The position numbers were made by a program, and so were the translations under genes. Shown here piece by piece: positions 1 to 9,448 of a stretch of DNA of 41,023 nucleotides. This stretch comes from Rhodospirillaceae bacterium (GTDB lineage Bacteria; Pseudomonadota; Alphaproteobacteria; Rhodospirillales; UBA2165), in assembly GCA_947467145.1 (NCBI GenBank), contig CANIGJ010000002.1, positions 232,441 through 273,463 of the forward strand. The letters are read 5' to 3'. Every line of letters starts with the position of its first letter. Position 1 is the first letter of the stretch. Below the pieces are notes generated by a model that had not been told where the DNA came from, searched no databases, and was given only the letters and a program-made list of their open reading frames with translations.

Positions 1-300
1 GGCCGCATCGTGGATCATCGGTCCGAACGGCGGCTGCGCCTTCGGGAGGTCCTTGAAATCGTCGCGCGTGACGACGGCTTTGACGCCGGCAAGCTTGAGC
101 GCTTCGGAGGCATCGATCGAGATGATCTTGGCGTGGGCATGCGGGCTGCGCAGCACGCGGCCGTACAGCATACCGGGCAGCAGCAGGTCGGCGCCGTATT
201 TGGCGCGCCCGGTTACCTTGTCGACGCCGTCGGGCCGCGGGTTGCGCTTGCCGACATATTTGAATTCCTTGATATCCGCGCTCTTCACATCATCGGGCAT
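1..300 (-). CDS. Xanthine dehydrogenase family molybdopterin-binding (large) subunit, CoxL-like; N-terminal 100 residues only
   Basis: This is the start of the large molybdopterin subunit of a xanthine-oxidase-family hydroxylase. The reading frame runs off the left edge of the window, so only 100 residues are seen. They show the N-terminal pattern of the family: a G-K-R-x-x-R-P-D-G-x-x-K-V-T-G-x-A-x-Y block near residues 17-36, then a L-P-G-M-L-x-G segment and an R-S-P-H-A-H-A block. The ATG at 298-300 follows a good AAGGAG-type ribosome site and lies 12 bases after the stop of the small subunit. With the two genes upstream it forms a medium-small-large operon. The active-site glutamate lies outside the window, so the substrate cannot be judged; CO dehydrogenase proper is only one of many possibilities. 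Confidence 0.85.
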   Translation of the reverse strand, partial: MPDDVKSADIKEFKYVGKRNPRPDGVDKVTGRAKYGADLLLPGMLYGRVLRSPHAHAKIISIDASEALKLAGVKAVVTRDDFKDLPKAQPPFGPMIHDAA

Positions 301-312
301 GTGGGATCTCCT

Positions 313-792
313 TTAGGCGGTTGCGCGAAGTTGGGCGGCCGTGGCCATGACGGCACGGATGATCTTGTCGTAGCCCGTGCAGCGGCACAGGTTGCCCGCG
401 AGCCAGAAGCGGACTTCCGTTTCGGTCGGGTCGGGATTTTTTTCAAGCAGGGCGCGCGCGGCGATCAAGACGCCCGGCGTACAGATGCCGCATTGCAGGG
501 CGGCGAACTTGATGAAGTTCTCTTGTAGCGGATGCAGCTCGTCGCCTTGGGCCATGCCCTCGATGGTCATGATCTCCTTGCCTTCGGCCTCGACGCCGAG
601 TGCTAGGCACGAACAGACCAGCCGGCCGTCCAGCATGATCGAGCAGGCGCCGCAATCGCCGGTGCCGCAGCCTTCCTTGGTGCCGGTCATGTGCAGTTCG
701 TTGCGGATGCAATCGAGCAAGGATTGCTCGGTGTCGCACAGGAACTCGACATTATCGCCGTTGATGGTCGTGGTGACGTGATGACGTGACAT
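313..792 (-). CDS. (2Fe-2S)-binding small subunit of a xanthine-dehydrogenase-family hydroxylase (CoxS-like)
   Basis: This 159-residue electron-transfer subunit carries two [2Fe-2S] clusters between the molybdenum and FAD subunits. The plant-ferredoxin-type cluster is bound by Cys42, Cys47, Cys50 and Cys62 (pattern C-x4-C-x2-C-x11-C). The second, helical-bundle cluster is bound by Cys101, Cys104, Cys136 and Cys138 within C-G-I-C-T-P-G and C-R-C-T-G-Y. Length and spacing are normal for the family. It has no signal peptide, so the complex should be cytoplasmic. It lies 10 bases downstream of the FAD subunit gene and 12 bases upstream of the large subunit gene, which supports a single transcript on the minus strand. 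The exact substrate is not readable from this subunit. Confidence 0.93.
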   Translation of the reverse strand: MSRHHVTTTINGDNVEFLCDTEQSLLDCIRNELHMTGTKEGCGTGDCGACSIMLDGRLVCSCLALGVEAEGKEIMTIEGMAQGDELHPLQENFIKFAALQCGICTPGVLIAARALLEKNPDPTETEVRFWLAGNLCRCTGYDKIIRAVMATAAQLRATA

Positions 793-802
793 AGGTCTGT
801 CC

Positions 803-1672
803 TTAGTTCTTCAGCGCGCGGTCACGCGCGATCAGGGCAACGCGACGGGCGAGGACGCCCGCGATCTTGATGCGGAATTCCTTGGTGCCGCGTTTGTCGT
901 CGATCGGACGGCAGGCGGCAGAGCAGGCGGCGGCCAACGCGTCGAGCGCGGCATCCTCAAGCTTCGTTCCGATGATTGTCTGCGCGGCATCTTCGAGCAG
1001 CAGCGCGGTCGGTGCGACGGCGCCGAGTGCCACGCGCGCCGCGATGACGGTCTTGGATTTATCCAAGGTCAACGAGATGCCGCAGCCGACGACGGCGATA
1101 TCCATTTCCGTGCGCGGAATGAAACGCAGATAGGCGTCGCCCGATTTCTTGGGACGCTTCGGCAAATAGATCGAGGTGACGAATTCGCCCTTGGCGAGCG
1201 AGGTCTTGCCCGGTGACACGGGAATCTGCTCGACCGGGATTTCGCGTTTGCCGTTCGGCCCCGCGATGGCGGCGAGTGCGCCGGCGGCGATCATGGCGGG
1301 CACGCTGTCCGCACCCGGGCTGGCATTGCACAGATTGCCGGCCATGGTGGCGCGGCCCTGCACCTGGGTCGACCCGATCAGCTCGGTCGCTTCGACCACG
1401 CCAGGCCACATCTTGGACAGTTCGGGATGTTCGCCCATTTCGGCGCCGCTGACCGACGCACCGATGCGCCAGCCGCCCTTTTCCTTCTTGATCACCTTCA
1501 TGTCGGCGATCTTCTTGATGTCGACGAGCAGGGTCGGCGTCACCACATCGGCGCGCATCTGGACCAAGAGGTCGGTTCCGCCGTTCAGCACCTTGGCGAC
1601 CCCTTGTGCGCCCGCCAGCAATTTAACGGCGGCGTTCACCGAGGTCGGTGTCTCGTATCTTATGTCGTCCAT
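803..1672 (-). CDS. FAD-binding medium subunit of a xanthine-dehydrogenase-family hydroxylase (CoxM-like)
   Basis: This 289-residue flavoprotein passes electrons from the iron-sulfur subunit to an external acceptor. The two FAD-contact loops of the family are visible: N-G-G-T-D-L near residues 30-35, and a degenerate form of the second loop around A-T-M-A-G-N-L-C-N-A-S-P near residue 110. The C-terminal part has the usual CO_deh_flav_C look, with a late R-R-V-A-L segment. It is the first gene of the medium-small-large operon. The ATG at 1670-1672 has no strong ribosome site. About 230 bases without an evident gene lie upstream before the next small reading frame, and these presumably hold the promoter. 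Confidence 0.92.
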   Translation of the reverse strand: MDDIRYETPTSVNAAVKLLAGAQGVAKVLNGGTDLLVQMRADVVTPTLLVDIKKIADMKVIKKEKGGWRIGASVSGAEMGEHPELSKMWPGVVEATELIGSTQVQGRATMAGNLCNASPGADSVPAMIAAGALAAIAGPNGKREIPVEQIPVSPGKTSLAKGEFVTSIYLPKRPKKSGDAYLRFIPRTEMDIAVVGCGISLTLDKSKTVIAARVALGAVAPTALLLEDAAQTIIGTKLEDAALDALAAACSAACRPIDDKRGTKEFRIKIAGVLARRVALIARDRALKN

Positions 1673-1900
1673 GTGGGGATTCGGCCCTTCCCAGTTAATT
1701 TTGGCGACGCGAGGTCGCTTTGCTATGAAAATCGCCCTTTTCCGGGCGCATTAACGGCCATCCTAGGCAAGATGGAGGGCTGAGGGAAGGCGCAGCTTCC
1801 GGTTGGCGGAATAACTGGGACTCGATGTTTTTGTCCCGTTTTTGTCACTACCCGCGATAGCAGAATTTATTACGATGCCGCTCTTTAGCGTGGGGGTAGC

Positions 1901-2074
1901 GTGAATTATCGTCGCAAATGGGGCACGTCGATCTGGCATTCATCGCCCGAATGCCCGCATTGGCCGCAATCCGAACTGGAAGCCGAGGAGCGCGACGAGC
2001 GGCCCGGCAGCGGCGAATTCTGCCCCCATTGCCCCGTCAAAGAACCCCCGGCACCCACCACTGACACTCAGTGA
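1901..2074 (+). CDS. Small Cys/His-rich hypothetical protein (57 residues)
   Basis: A 58-codon frame starts with GTG at 1901 directly after a GGGGGT ribosome-like site and ends with TGA at 2074. The product has Trp-His at residues 12-13, then C-P-H-W-P (from Cys18), a charged middle, and P-G-S-G-E-F-C-P-H-C (Cys41 and Cys44). I recall short bacterial proteins of unknown role with the same plan: a Trp-His, a Cys followed by Trp-Pro, a Pro-x-x-Gly-x-x-Cys-x-x-Cys and a charged tail. The three cysteines and nearby histidines could bind a zinc ion, though one ligand pair is incomplete. It stands alone between the minus-strand hydroxylase operon and pobA, and the function is unknown. An upstream 9-codon frame ends inside the GTG start. 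Confidence 0.5.
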   Translation: MNYRRKWGTSIWHSSPECPHWPQSELEAEERDERPGSGEFCPHCPVKEPPAPTTDTQ

Positions 2075-2123
2075 TGATGGATCGCGTGGCGCGCGAGATC
2101 GGCCGGCGGCGGTCGGTTAGACG

Positions 2124-3305
<1,182 letters not shown>

Positions 3306-3376
3306 TCAACCTCGTTATTTGGATATTTTTGCGCCAACGACCCCGGCTTTGAATGGATCGAAGCGTAAATAAATTG

Positions 3377-3382
3377 TATAAT
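3377..3382 (+). promoter_or_regulatory. Candidate -10 element for a leaderless pobR transcript
   Basis: A perfect TATAAT, preceded by TG, lies in the AT-rich pobA-pobR spacer. Its last base is 6 bases short of the preferred ATG at 3389, so a start at the usual distance would fall on the A of that ATG. No well-placed -35 box is evident; TTGAAT at 3349-3354 gives a 22-base spacer. There is no ribosome site in front of the ATG, which fits a leaderless message. Confidence 0.35.
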
Positions 3383-3388
3383 TCAAAC

Positions 3389-4249
3389 ATGCCGTCCTCC
3401 CTCGCTACCAACGTGCGGACCTACAGCCTGTTCGGGGAATTGGGGGATCTACCGGATGTCGTGCATTGCGAAACCATTGCGGCCCGCTCGCAGGTGAACG
3501 ATTGGGAATTGGCGTCGCACCGCCATGCTCGCCTGCATCAGGTCCTGCTCTTGGCGGGGGATGGGGGGCGCGCTGTTCTCGATGGGCGCGCGATCGATCT
3601 GACGGCGAAGAGCGCCGTTAATGTCCCGATCGGGAGCATTCACAGTTTCTCGTTCACACCCGGCACCCAGGGCTGGGTCGTGACCATTGTGGCGGAGATG
3701 CTGGAAGCGGCGCTGGGCGAGGCCGAAGACGTGCGGCAGGTCCTCAAGCGGCCCGGTTCGTTCGCGTCCGACGCGGCTTTGCGTGCCGTGATCGAGCGTC
3801 TTTTTTCCGAATACGCCGCGCGGGATTTCGGCCGTGCTCAGATGTTGCGCGCATTGTGTGGCGAATTGCTGGGCCAAGTCGCGCGCGCGCTCCCGCGATC
3901 GGGCGACAGCGCCGCGCGGACGAACGTCTTATTTCGCCGCTTCGAGGCGTTGTTGGACGCGCGTGTCGCTGAACGCCACTCGGTTGCCGATTATGCGGCG
4001 GCGCTTGGCATCAGCCCGGTGCATTTGAGCCGCATTGCACGCGCGGCCACCGGCAAGCCCGCTTCATGGTTGATCGAAGAACGCTTGATCCGCGAAGCTC
4101 GGCGCAATCTGATCTATACCAATCTGTCAGTGGCGACGATCGCCTATACTTTAGGTTTTTCAGATCCGGCCTATTTCAGTCGGATCTTTACGCGCGCGAC
4201 GGGACTGGCGCCGCGCCGCTTTCGCGAACGCGTTTTGCGCGGAAGCTAA
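3389..4249 (+). CDS. pobR: AraC-family transcriptional regulator of pobA (PobR type)
   Basis: This 286-residue regulator probably binds 4-hydroxybenzoate and activates pobA. The N-terminal half (about residues 15-110) is a cupin-like sensor with W-E-x-x-x-H-R-H-A-R and a V-P-I-G-S-I-H-S-F segment. The C-terminal 100 residues carry the two helix-turn-helix units of AraC proteins, ending with the signature I-A-Y-T-L-G-F-S-D-P-A-Y-F-S-R followed by F-x-R-x-T-G-L-A-P-R-R-F-R. The frame is open from an ATG at 3353, but the ATG at 3389 fits better because the earlier part overlaps promoter-like sequence. The gene is divergent to pobA. Its stop codon overlaps the stop of the convergent exporter gene within CTAA at 4246-4249. 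Confidence 0.82.
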   Translation: MPSSLATNVRTYSLFGELGDLPDVVHCETIAARSQVNDWELASHRHARLHQVLLLAGDGGRAVLDGRAIDLTAKSAVNVPIGSIHSFSFTPGTQGWVVTIVAEMLEAALGEAEDVRQVLKRPGSFASDAALRAVIERLFSEYAARDFGRAQMLRALCGELLGQVARALPRSGDSAARTNVLFRRFEALLDARVAERHSVADYAAALGISPVHLSRIARAATGKPASWLIEERLIREARRNLIYTNLSVATIAYTLGFSDPAYFSRIFTRATGLAPRRFRERVLRGS

Positions 4250-5919
4250 GGGTTGTGTGCGCTATGGCGTGCAACGTCCGCCTGGCGCCGGTCGGGCGCG
4301 CCGATCACCGGCCATTCGATGAAGTGGCGGATCTTGGGCGGCAGCGGGCCCATATGCAGGGCCAGCACGCGGGCATCGATATCCTGATCGGCGACGGTGG
4401 CGCGCGCGTTCTGGCGCAGATGGTCGACCCAGGTGGCGGCCTCGTAACGCTCCGTCCAGACCTCGGGTGCGCCGATATCCTGGATCAATGCCCAATAGCG
4501 CGCGCCGTCGCGGCGGCGCGCACGGCGCATTTCGCGCATGGTGGCGCGGAAGACGGGAACGTTCTCAGGCGCAACGTGATATTCGACGGTGATGAAGATT
4601 GGCCCACTGGTCGGTTCGATTTTCAGGCTGACCTCGGGTTCGGGCCACGAGCCTGAGGGCGTCAGGTAGATGTTCTGCGGCTCGGGCAGGCGCAGGCGGA
4701 AGGTCAGCAGCAGTGTCGCCAGCACGATGCATCCGGCGATGCCGATCGCCGTGGCGACGCCGCCATGATGCGCGACCAGGCCCCAGAGCCAACTGCCGAC
4801 CGCCATGCCGCCGAAGATCATCATCTGATAGACGGCGATGGTGCGGCCCATGACCCAGCGGGGGGACGCCATCTGAACCGTGACGTTGAAGGTCGATAGG
4901 GTCAGCACCCAGGCGGTGCCGGCCGCGACCAGTAACGCGATGACCAAGGCATGGTTGGATACCAAACTGATCGCCACGATCGCGGCGCCGAACACCAAGG
5001 TGCCGGCCAGCACCATGCGCTCGGTGCCGAGCTTGTGGCGGATCGGCGTCGCGCCGAATGCGCCGATGATCGCGCCGACGCCGATAGCGCCCAGCAGGGT
5101 GCCGAAGATGATCGGCCCGCCGCCGATGATGTCGCGCGCGACCAGCGGCAATAGCGCCCAGATGGCGCTGCCGACGACACCGAAGGAGAGGCAGCGCAGC
5201 AGCACGGCGCGGATCGACGGTGACAGGCTGGCGTAACGGATGCCCGCCCCCATTGCCGGCAGCATTTCCTCGGGCGGCAGATGGCGCGGTGCGCGTTTGG
5301 GATGCCAGCGCAGCAAGGCGGCGATCAGCGCGATGTAGGAAAAGGCGTTGAGGATGAAGGCCGCTTCGGGACCGGCTGCCGCCACGATAACGCCGCCCAA
5401 CGCCGGGCCGGCGGCGCGCGCCAGATTGAAGCCCAGGCTATTGAGCGCGACGGCGGCGGGGACTTCGGCGCGCGGCACCAGATCGCCGACCGAGGCCTGC
5501 CAGGATGGACCCCACAAGGCCGCACCCACACCCAGCGCGAAGGTGAACGACAGCAGCACGAACGGCGACATCACGCCGAAATAGGCGACGACGGCGAGCG
5601 TGGTCGAGGCCAGCAGCATCAGGATCTGCGAAATCAGCAGGACGGTGCGCCGTTCCCAGATATCGGCAACGGCGCCGGACGGCAGCGAGAACAGCAAGAT
5701 CGGCAGGGTGATCGCCGTCTGCACCAGCGCTACCATATCGGCCGACGGCGCGATCGAGGTCATCATCCATTGTGCGCCGACCGATTGGATCAGGCTGCCG
5801 AAATTGGAGACCAAGGACGCGGTCCACAACATCGCAAAGTAGTGATTGCGGAGCGGCAGGAAGGTGGACGAGCCCCGCAGGGTCGAAAAGATATTGGCGC
5901 CGGGGATGGTCGGGATCAT
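4246..5919 (-). CDS. MFS transporter of the EntS-like MFS_3 type with a C-terminal dimeric alpha/beta-barrel (ABM-like) domain
   Basis: This inner-membrane exporter-type protein has about 557 residues. The first 410 residues form 10-12 hydrophobic helices typical of the EntS/MFS_3 group, with a P-L-R-N-x-x-F-A-M-L-W entry segment and the inter-helix W-E-R-R-T-V-L-L loop. A soluble tail of about 120 residues follows (from G-P-I-F-I-T-V-E-Y, about residue 442), with the strand-helix pattern of antibiotic-biosynthesis-monooxygenase-like barrels. It includes E-V-W-T-E-R-Y-E-A and an H-x-R-Q-N-A segment. This transporter-barrel fusion is a known layout for the family. The start is uncertain: ATG codons at 5919 and 5961 are both possible, and neither has a clear ribosome site. 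The substrate is unknown. The gene is convergent with pobR. Confidence 0.85.
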   Translation of the reverse strand: MIPTIPGANIFSTLRGSSTFLPLRNHYFAMLWTASLVSNFGSLIQSVGAQWMMTSIAPSADMVALVQTAITLPILLFSLPSGAVADIWERRTVLLISQILMLLASTTLAVVAYFGVMSPFVLLSFTFALGVGAALWGPSWQASVGDLVPRAEVPAAVALNSLGFNLARAAGPALGGVIVAAAGPEAAFILNAFSYIALIAALLRWHPKRAPRHLPPEEMLPAMGAGIRYASLSPSIRAVLLRCLSFGVVGSAIWALLPLVARDIIGGGPIIFGTLLGAIGVGAIIGAFGATPIRHKLGTERMVLAGTLVFGAAIVAISLVSNHALVIALLVAAGTAWVLTLSTFNVTVQMASPRWVMGRTIAVYQMMIFGGMAVGSWLWGLVAHHGGVATAIGIAGCIVLATLLLTFRLRLPEPQNIYLTPSGSWPEPEVSLKIEPTSGPIFITVEYHVAPENVPVFRATMREMRRARRRDGARYWALIQDIGAPEVWTERYEAATWVDHLRQNARATVADQDIDARVLALHMGPLPPKIRHFIEWPVIGAPDRRQADVARHSAHNP

Positions 5920-6176
5920 ACGGTCGTCCGGGCAGGAGGGCGAGGGTGAGCATCTTTGCATATAAGAACGCCGCCACCGGCATTAAAGGCGCTCCACGGC
6001 GATTTTGCCTGGAAATGGCCGCGATACCAGGGCCTGCCTATATTTGGGCCATGCCCCCGGCGCAGGTCTCATAAGCCATTGAGAATCTTGCGGGCGTGCC
6101 GGGCTTGGCCTACCGTGCGGCCTAATTATTAACATCCGGCCGGCGGCACGTGTTCCCGGGCGGAGCGGAGAGCGTA

Positions 6177-6800
6177 ATGGGTACAGAAGGCCTGGAGTCG
6201 GTCGATCTCGGCTTCGCCTGGTCGGTCGGCACCATTCTGCCGATCGAATTCCATGGCACCGAGCTGATGCTGCGCGCGCGCGCCTACCAGGGCAGCGATC
6301 CCAGCTCGCAGGCGCTCGTGCTGATCCATGGCGGCGGCCAGGCCGTGCCGGTGGTGCGCGTGCATTCGGGCTGCGTAACCGGCGACATCTTCCATTCGCT
6401 CCGCTGCGACTGCTACGGCCAGCTGCAGGCCGCGCTCGACCGTATCGTCGCGTCCGATCACGGCATCCTCATTTATCTGCCGTACCAAGAAGGACGCGGC
6501 ATCGGGCTGGTCAACAAGATCCGCGCCTATGCACTGCAGGACCAGGGCATGGATACGGTGGATGCGAACGTTTCCATCGGCGCGCCCATCGACGCGCGCG
6601 ATTACGATCTCGCGGCGCGCATCCTCGTCGATCTGGGCCAGACCAACATCAACCTGCTGACCAACAATCCGGCGAAGGTCGAGGCGCTGACCGCGCTCGG
6701 CATCAATGTCGCCGAACAGGTCTCGCTGATCGTGGCGTCCAACCGGCACAATCGCGGCTACCTGAAAGCCAAGAAAGAGCGCATGGCGCATTTGTTCTGA
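6177..6800 (+). CDS. ribA: GTP cyclohydrolase II (RibA family)
   Basis: This 207-residue enzyme should open the GTP imidazole ring and release formate and pyrophosphate, the first step to riboflavin. Zinc ligands are in H-S-G-C-V-T-G-D and S-L-R-C-D-C. Also kept are Q-E-G-R-G-I-G-L, the N-K-I-R-A-Y-A-L-Q-D-Q-G block with the active-site Tyr, the D-A-R triad that supplies the proton acceptor and catalytic Arg, and L-L-T-N-N-P-x-K. Two features differ from E. coli RibA: the Glu before the first zinc Cys is Gly, and there is one extra residue (L-P-Y) before Q-E-G-R. The ATG at 6177 has GGAG 6 bases upstream and is preferred over a GTG at 6150. It stands alone without ribB. The importer genes follow 29 bases later, hinting at a flavin- or pyrimidine-related role. 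Confidence 0.86.
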   Translation: MGTEGLESVDLGFAWSVGTILPIEFHGTELMLRARAYQGSDPSSQALVLIHGGGQAVPVVRVHSGCVTGDIFHSLRCDCYGQLQAALDRIVASDHGILIYLPYQEGRGIGLVNKIRAYALQDQGMDTVDANVSIGAPIDARDYDLAARILVDLGQTNINLLTNNPAKVEALTALGINVAEQVSLIVASNRHNRGYLKAKKERMAHLF

Positions 6801-6829
6801 CCGGATCGTACGTACGGGGGGCCGTCATT

Positions 6830-7819
6830 ATGAAATTTCGTATCGTCCTTGCTGCCGCATTCGCGGCGCTCATCGCGATCCCGGCATCCGCTGCCGACAA
6901 GGTGACCTTCGGCACCGACTGGAAGGCGCAGGCCGAACATGGCGGCTTCTATCAGGCGATTGGCGCCGGCATCTATGCCAAGCATGGACTCGACGTGACC
7001 TTGCGTCCCGGCGGGCCGCAGGTGAACCACGCGCAATTGCTCGCCGCCGGCCGGCTCGATTTCAATCTGTCGACGAATTCCTTCATCGCGCTCAATTACG
7101 TGAAGGAAAACATCCCGATGATCGCCGTCGCGTCGATGTATCAGAAGGACCCGGCGGTGCTGATCGCCCATCCCGGCCAGGGCAACGATTCCTTCGCGGC
7201 GCTGAAGGGCAAGCCGATCATGATCGGATCGGATACGCGCGTCGGCTGGTGGCTGTTCCTCAAATCCAAGTTCGGCTACAGCGACGAACAGATTCGTCCC
7301 TATACCTTCAACTCCGGCCCGTTCCTCGCCAATCCGTCGTCGGTGCAGCAAGGTTATCTCGGCAGCGAGCCCTTCGTCGTCGAAGGTGCCGGCGTGAAGC
7401 CGGTGGTCATGCTGCTGGCCGATGCGGGCTATGCGTCTTACGGCGCACTTATCCAGACGTCGGTGAAGCTGACGAAAGAAAATCCGGCGCTCGTGCAGCG
7501 TTTCGTCGATGCATCGATCGAGGGCTGGTACAGCTATCTCTATGCCGATCCGGCGCCGGGCAATGCGCTCATCAAAAAAGATAACCCGGAGATGACCGAC
7601 GCGCTGATCGCCTACGGCATCGCCAAGATGAAGGAATACGGCATCGTCGATTCCGGCGAGGCGGCGACCAACGGCGTCGGCACGATGAACGAGGCGCGCT
7701 GGAAGGATTTCCACGCCGTGATGGCCGAGCAGGGGCTGTATCCGAAAGACCTCGACTGGAAAAAAGCCTACACGCTCGACTTCGTGAATAAGAAGGTCGG
7801 CCTCGGCCTGAAGAAGTAG
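6830..7819 (+). CDS. ABC transporter substrate-binding protein, NMT1/ThiY-like
   Basis: This periplasmic receptor of 329 residues belongs to an ABC importer. A Sec signal peptide (basic Met-Lys-Phe-Arg, an Ala-rich core, then A-S-A-A near residue 22) precedes a mature part that opens with V-T-F-G-T-D-W-K-A-Q-A-E-H-G-G-F-Y-Q. That block is the NMT1/THI5-like opening seen in receptors for pyrimidine-type thiamine precursors, riboflavin and related ligands. A G-L-D-V-T-L strand and the Q-L-L-A-A-G-R-L-D-F segment also match. It starts 29 bases after ribA. The ATPase and permease genes follow closely, so the three proteins form one importer. A heterocyclic N-containing ligand is an inference from the family, not proven. 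Confidence 0.88.
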   Translation: MKFRIVLAAAFAALIAIPASAADKVTFGTDWKAQAEHGGFYQAIGAGIYAKHGLDVTLRPGGPQVNHAQLLAAGRLDFNLSTNSFIALNYVKENIPMIAVASMYQKDPAVLIAHPGQGNDSFAALKGKPIMIGSDTRVGWWLFLKSKFGYSDEQIRPYTFNSGPFLANPSSVQQGYLGSEPFVVEGAGVKPVVMLLADAGYASYGALIQTSVKLTKENPALVQRFVDASIEGWYSYLYADPAPGNALIKKDNPEMTDALIAYGIAKMKEYGIVDSGEAATNGVGTMNEARWKDFHAVMAEQGLYPKDLDWKKAYTLDFVNKKVGLGLKK

Positions 7820-7830
7820 CGCGTATCGCC

Positions 7831-8583
7831 TTGTCGCTTCTCCAGCTCCAGAATTTCGGCAAGGTTTATCCGAACGGCACGCGGGCCCTCGATGCGATCG
7901 ACCTCGCGGTCCAGCCCGGCGAATTTCTCAGCCTCGTCGGCCCGTCGGGCTGCGGCAAATCAACCTTGCTGCGTTTGATCTCCGGTCTCGCCGATCCATC
8001 CGCGGGCCGCATCGATTGGCCCGCAGGCGCGCCACAAGCCAGCGATATCGGTTTCGTGTTCCAGGATGCAACGTTGTTGCCCTGGGCCAGCATTGCCGAC
8101 AACGTCTATCTGCCGCTGAAGCTCGCCGGTGTGGCGCGCGCGCCGGCAAGTGCGCGCATCGAAGAAGCCCTTGCGATGGTTGGGCTGGCGGGGCTTGGGC
8201 ATCTGCTACCGCGCGAAGCGTCCGGCGGCATGCGCATGCGGGTCTCGATCGCGCGGGCGTTGGTTACTGAGCCGAAGTTGCTGCTGCTCGACGAGCCGTT
8301 TGCGGCCTTGGACGAAATCACGCGCTTCAAGCTCAACGACGATCTGTTGCGCCTGTGGCGCGAGCGTCAGCTGACTGTCCTGTTCGTCACGCACAGCGTG
8401 TTCGAATCCGCCTATCTGTCGAGCCGCATCGTCGTTATGGCGGCGCGGCCCGGCCGCATCGCCGCCGATCTGCCGATTGCGTTCGATGGCCCACGCACGC
8501 CGGAATTGCGCACCAGCGCCGAATTCGCCGCCGTCTGCCGCAGGGTGAGCGGGCATCTCGCCGACGGGATGGCGGCATCATGA
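7831..8583 (+). CDS. ABC transporter ATP-binding protein (nitrate/taurine/thiamine-precursor type)
   Basis: This cytoplasmic ATPase of 250 residues powers the importer. Walker A is G-P-S-G-C-G-K-S-T at 37-45, the Q-loop is F-V-F-Q-D at about 75-79, and the signature is A-S-G-G-M (130-134), a mild variant of L-S-G-G-Q. Walker B is L-L-L-L-D-E-P at 150-156, and the switch His is in V-T-H-S at 187-189. The start is a TTG at 7831, only 11 bases after the receptor stop codon; no better in-frame ATG precedes the first strand. Its stop overlaps the permease ATG within ATGA (8580-8583), a sign of translational coupling. Confidence 0.92.
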   Translation: MSLLQLQNFGKVYPNGTRALDAIDLAVQPGEFLSLVGPSGCGKSTLLRLISGLADPSAGRIDWPAGAPQASDIGFVFQDATLLPWASIADNVYLPLKLAGVARAPASARIEEALAMVGLAGLGHLLPREASGGMRMRVSIARALVTEPKLLLLDEPFAALDEITRFKLNDDLLRLWRERQLTVLFVTHSVFESAYLSSRIVVMAARPGRIAADLPIAFDGPRTPELRTSAEFAAVCRRVSGHLADGMAAS

Positions 8584-9365
8584 CCAAGGATCGTTTGATC
8601 GATATCGCCGCACCCATTGTGGTCGCGATCCTGTTTCTGGGTGGCTGGGAATGGATCGTGCGCGCCAATGCGATTCCGCCCTACATCTTGCCCGGGCCGT
8701 GGCTGGTGGCCCAAACTTTGTGGACCGACGGGCCGAGCCTGCTGCAATCGCTTCTGGTCACCTTGCGCACGACGATTGCCGCACTCGTCGCCGCAACCGG
8801 TCTCGGCTTGGCTTTGGCAATTGCGCTCGCGCAGTCGCGCCTGGTCGAACGCAGCTTCTATCCCTATCTCGTCGTGCTGCAAGTAACACCCATCGTGTCG
8901 ATCGCGCCCTTGATCATCATCTGGGCGAACGACGTGTTCCTCTCGCTGCTGATCTGCGCGTGGATCGCGGCGTTCTTTCCGGTGGTGGCGAACACGACCT
9001 TGGGATTGAACAGCACCGATCCCGGCCTCAACGATCTGTTCCGACTCTATCGCGCCAGCCGCTGGCAGCGTCTGATCCATCTGCGCCTGCCGACGGCGCT
9101 GCCTTATTTCATGGCCGGCGTGCGCATCAGCGGCGGGCTGTCGCTCATCGGCACGGTGGTGGCGGAATTCGTCGCGGGTTCCGGCGGGGCGGACAGCGGG
9201 CTTGCTTTTCGTATCCTTGAGGCCGGCTATCGCTTGCAGATCCCGCGCCTGTTCGCAGCGCTCATCTTACTGTCGCTCGCCGGGGTGGCGATCCATCTGG
9301 TGCTCGGTGTGATTTCGCGCCGCGTCTTGCGCGGCTGGCACGAGAGCGAACTCGGCGCGCGGTGA
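8580..9365 (+). CDS. ABC transporter permease (SsuC/TauC/ThiX-like)
   Basis: This 261-residue inner-membrane subunit forms the channel of the NMT1-type importer. About six hydrophobic segments are visible, starting with residues 10-26. The cytoplasmic EAA-type loop lies around the L-F-R-L-Y-R-A-S-R-W-Q-R segment, followed by L-P-T-A-L-P-Y-F. An I-P-P-Y-I-L-P-G-P segment near residue 35 is usual for this permease group. The ATG at 8580 overlaps the ATPase stop by four bases. The frame is open further upstream, but that part is the ATPase gene read in another frame. It is the last gene of the importer; a methyltransferase gene begins about 80 bases on. Confidence 0.92.
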   Translation: MTKDRLIDIAAPIVVAILFLGGWEWIVRANAIPPYILPGPWLVAQTLWTDGPSLLQSLLVTLRTTIAALVAATGLGLALAIALAQSRLVERSFYPYLVVLQVTPIVSIAPLIIIWANDVFLSLLICAWIAAFFPVVANTTLGLNSTDPGLNDLFRLYRASRWQRLIHLRLPTALPYFMAGVRISGGLSLIGTVVAEFVAGSGGADSGLAFRILEAGYRLQIPRLFAALILLSLAGVAIHLVLGVISRRVLRGWHESELGAR

Positions 9366-9448
9366 GTCCACAGAAAGATCACACGTAGGTCACTCCATTT
9401 TCGGTAGGGATAGTTGAACAATCCCACTAGAAACGACCGAGGGTGACC

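Noticed and set aside
3353..3388. Earlier start of the AraC-type regulator
   Set aside because: It would place the -10-like TATAAT inside the coding region and adds residues without family support.
5962..6176. FMN riboswitch in front of the GTP cyclohydrolase II gene
   Set aside because: The conserved RFN element blocks were not seen in the spacer, and no terminator or anti-terminator hairpin was found.
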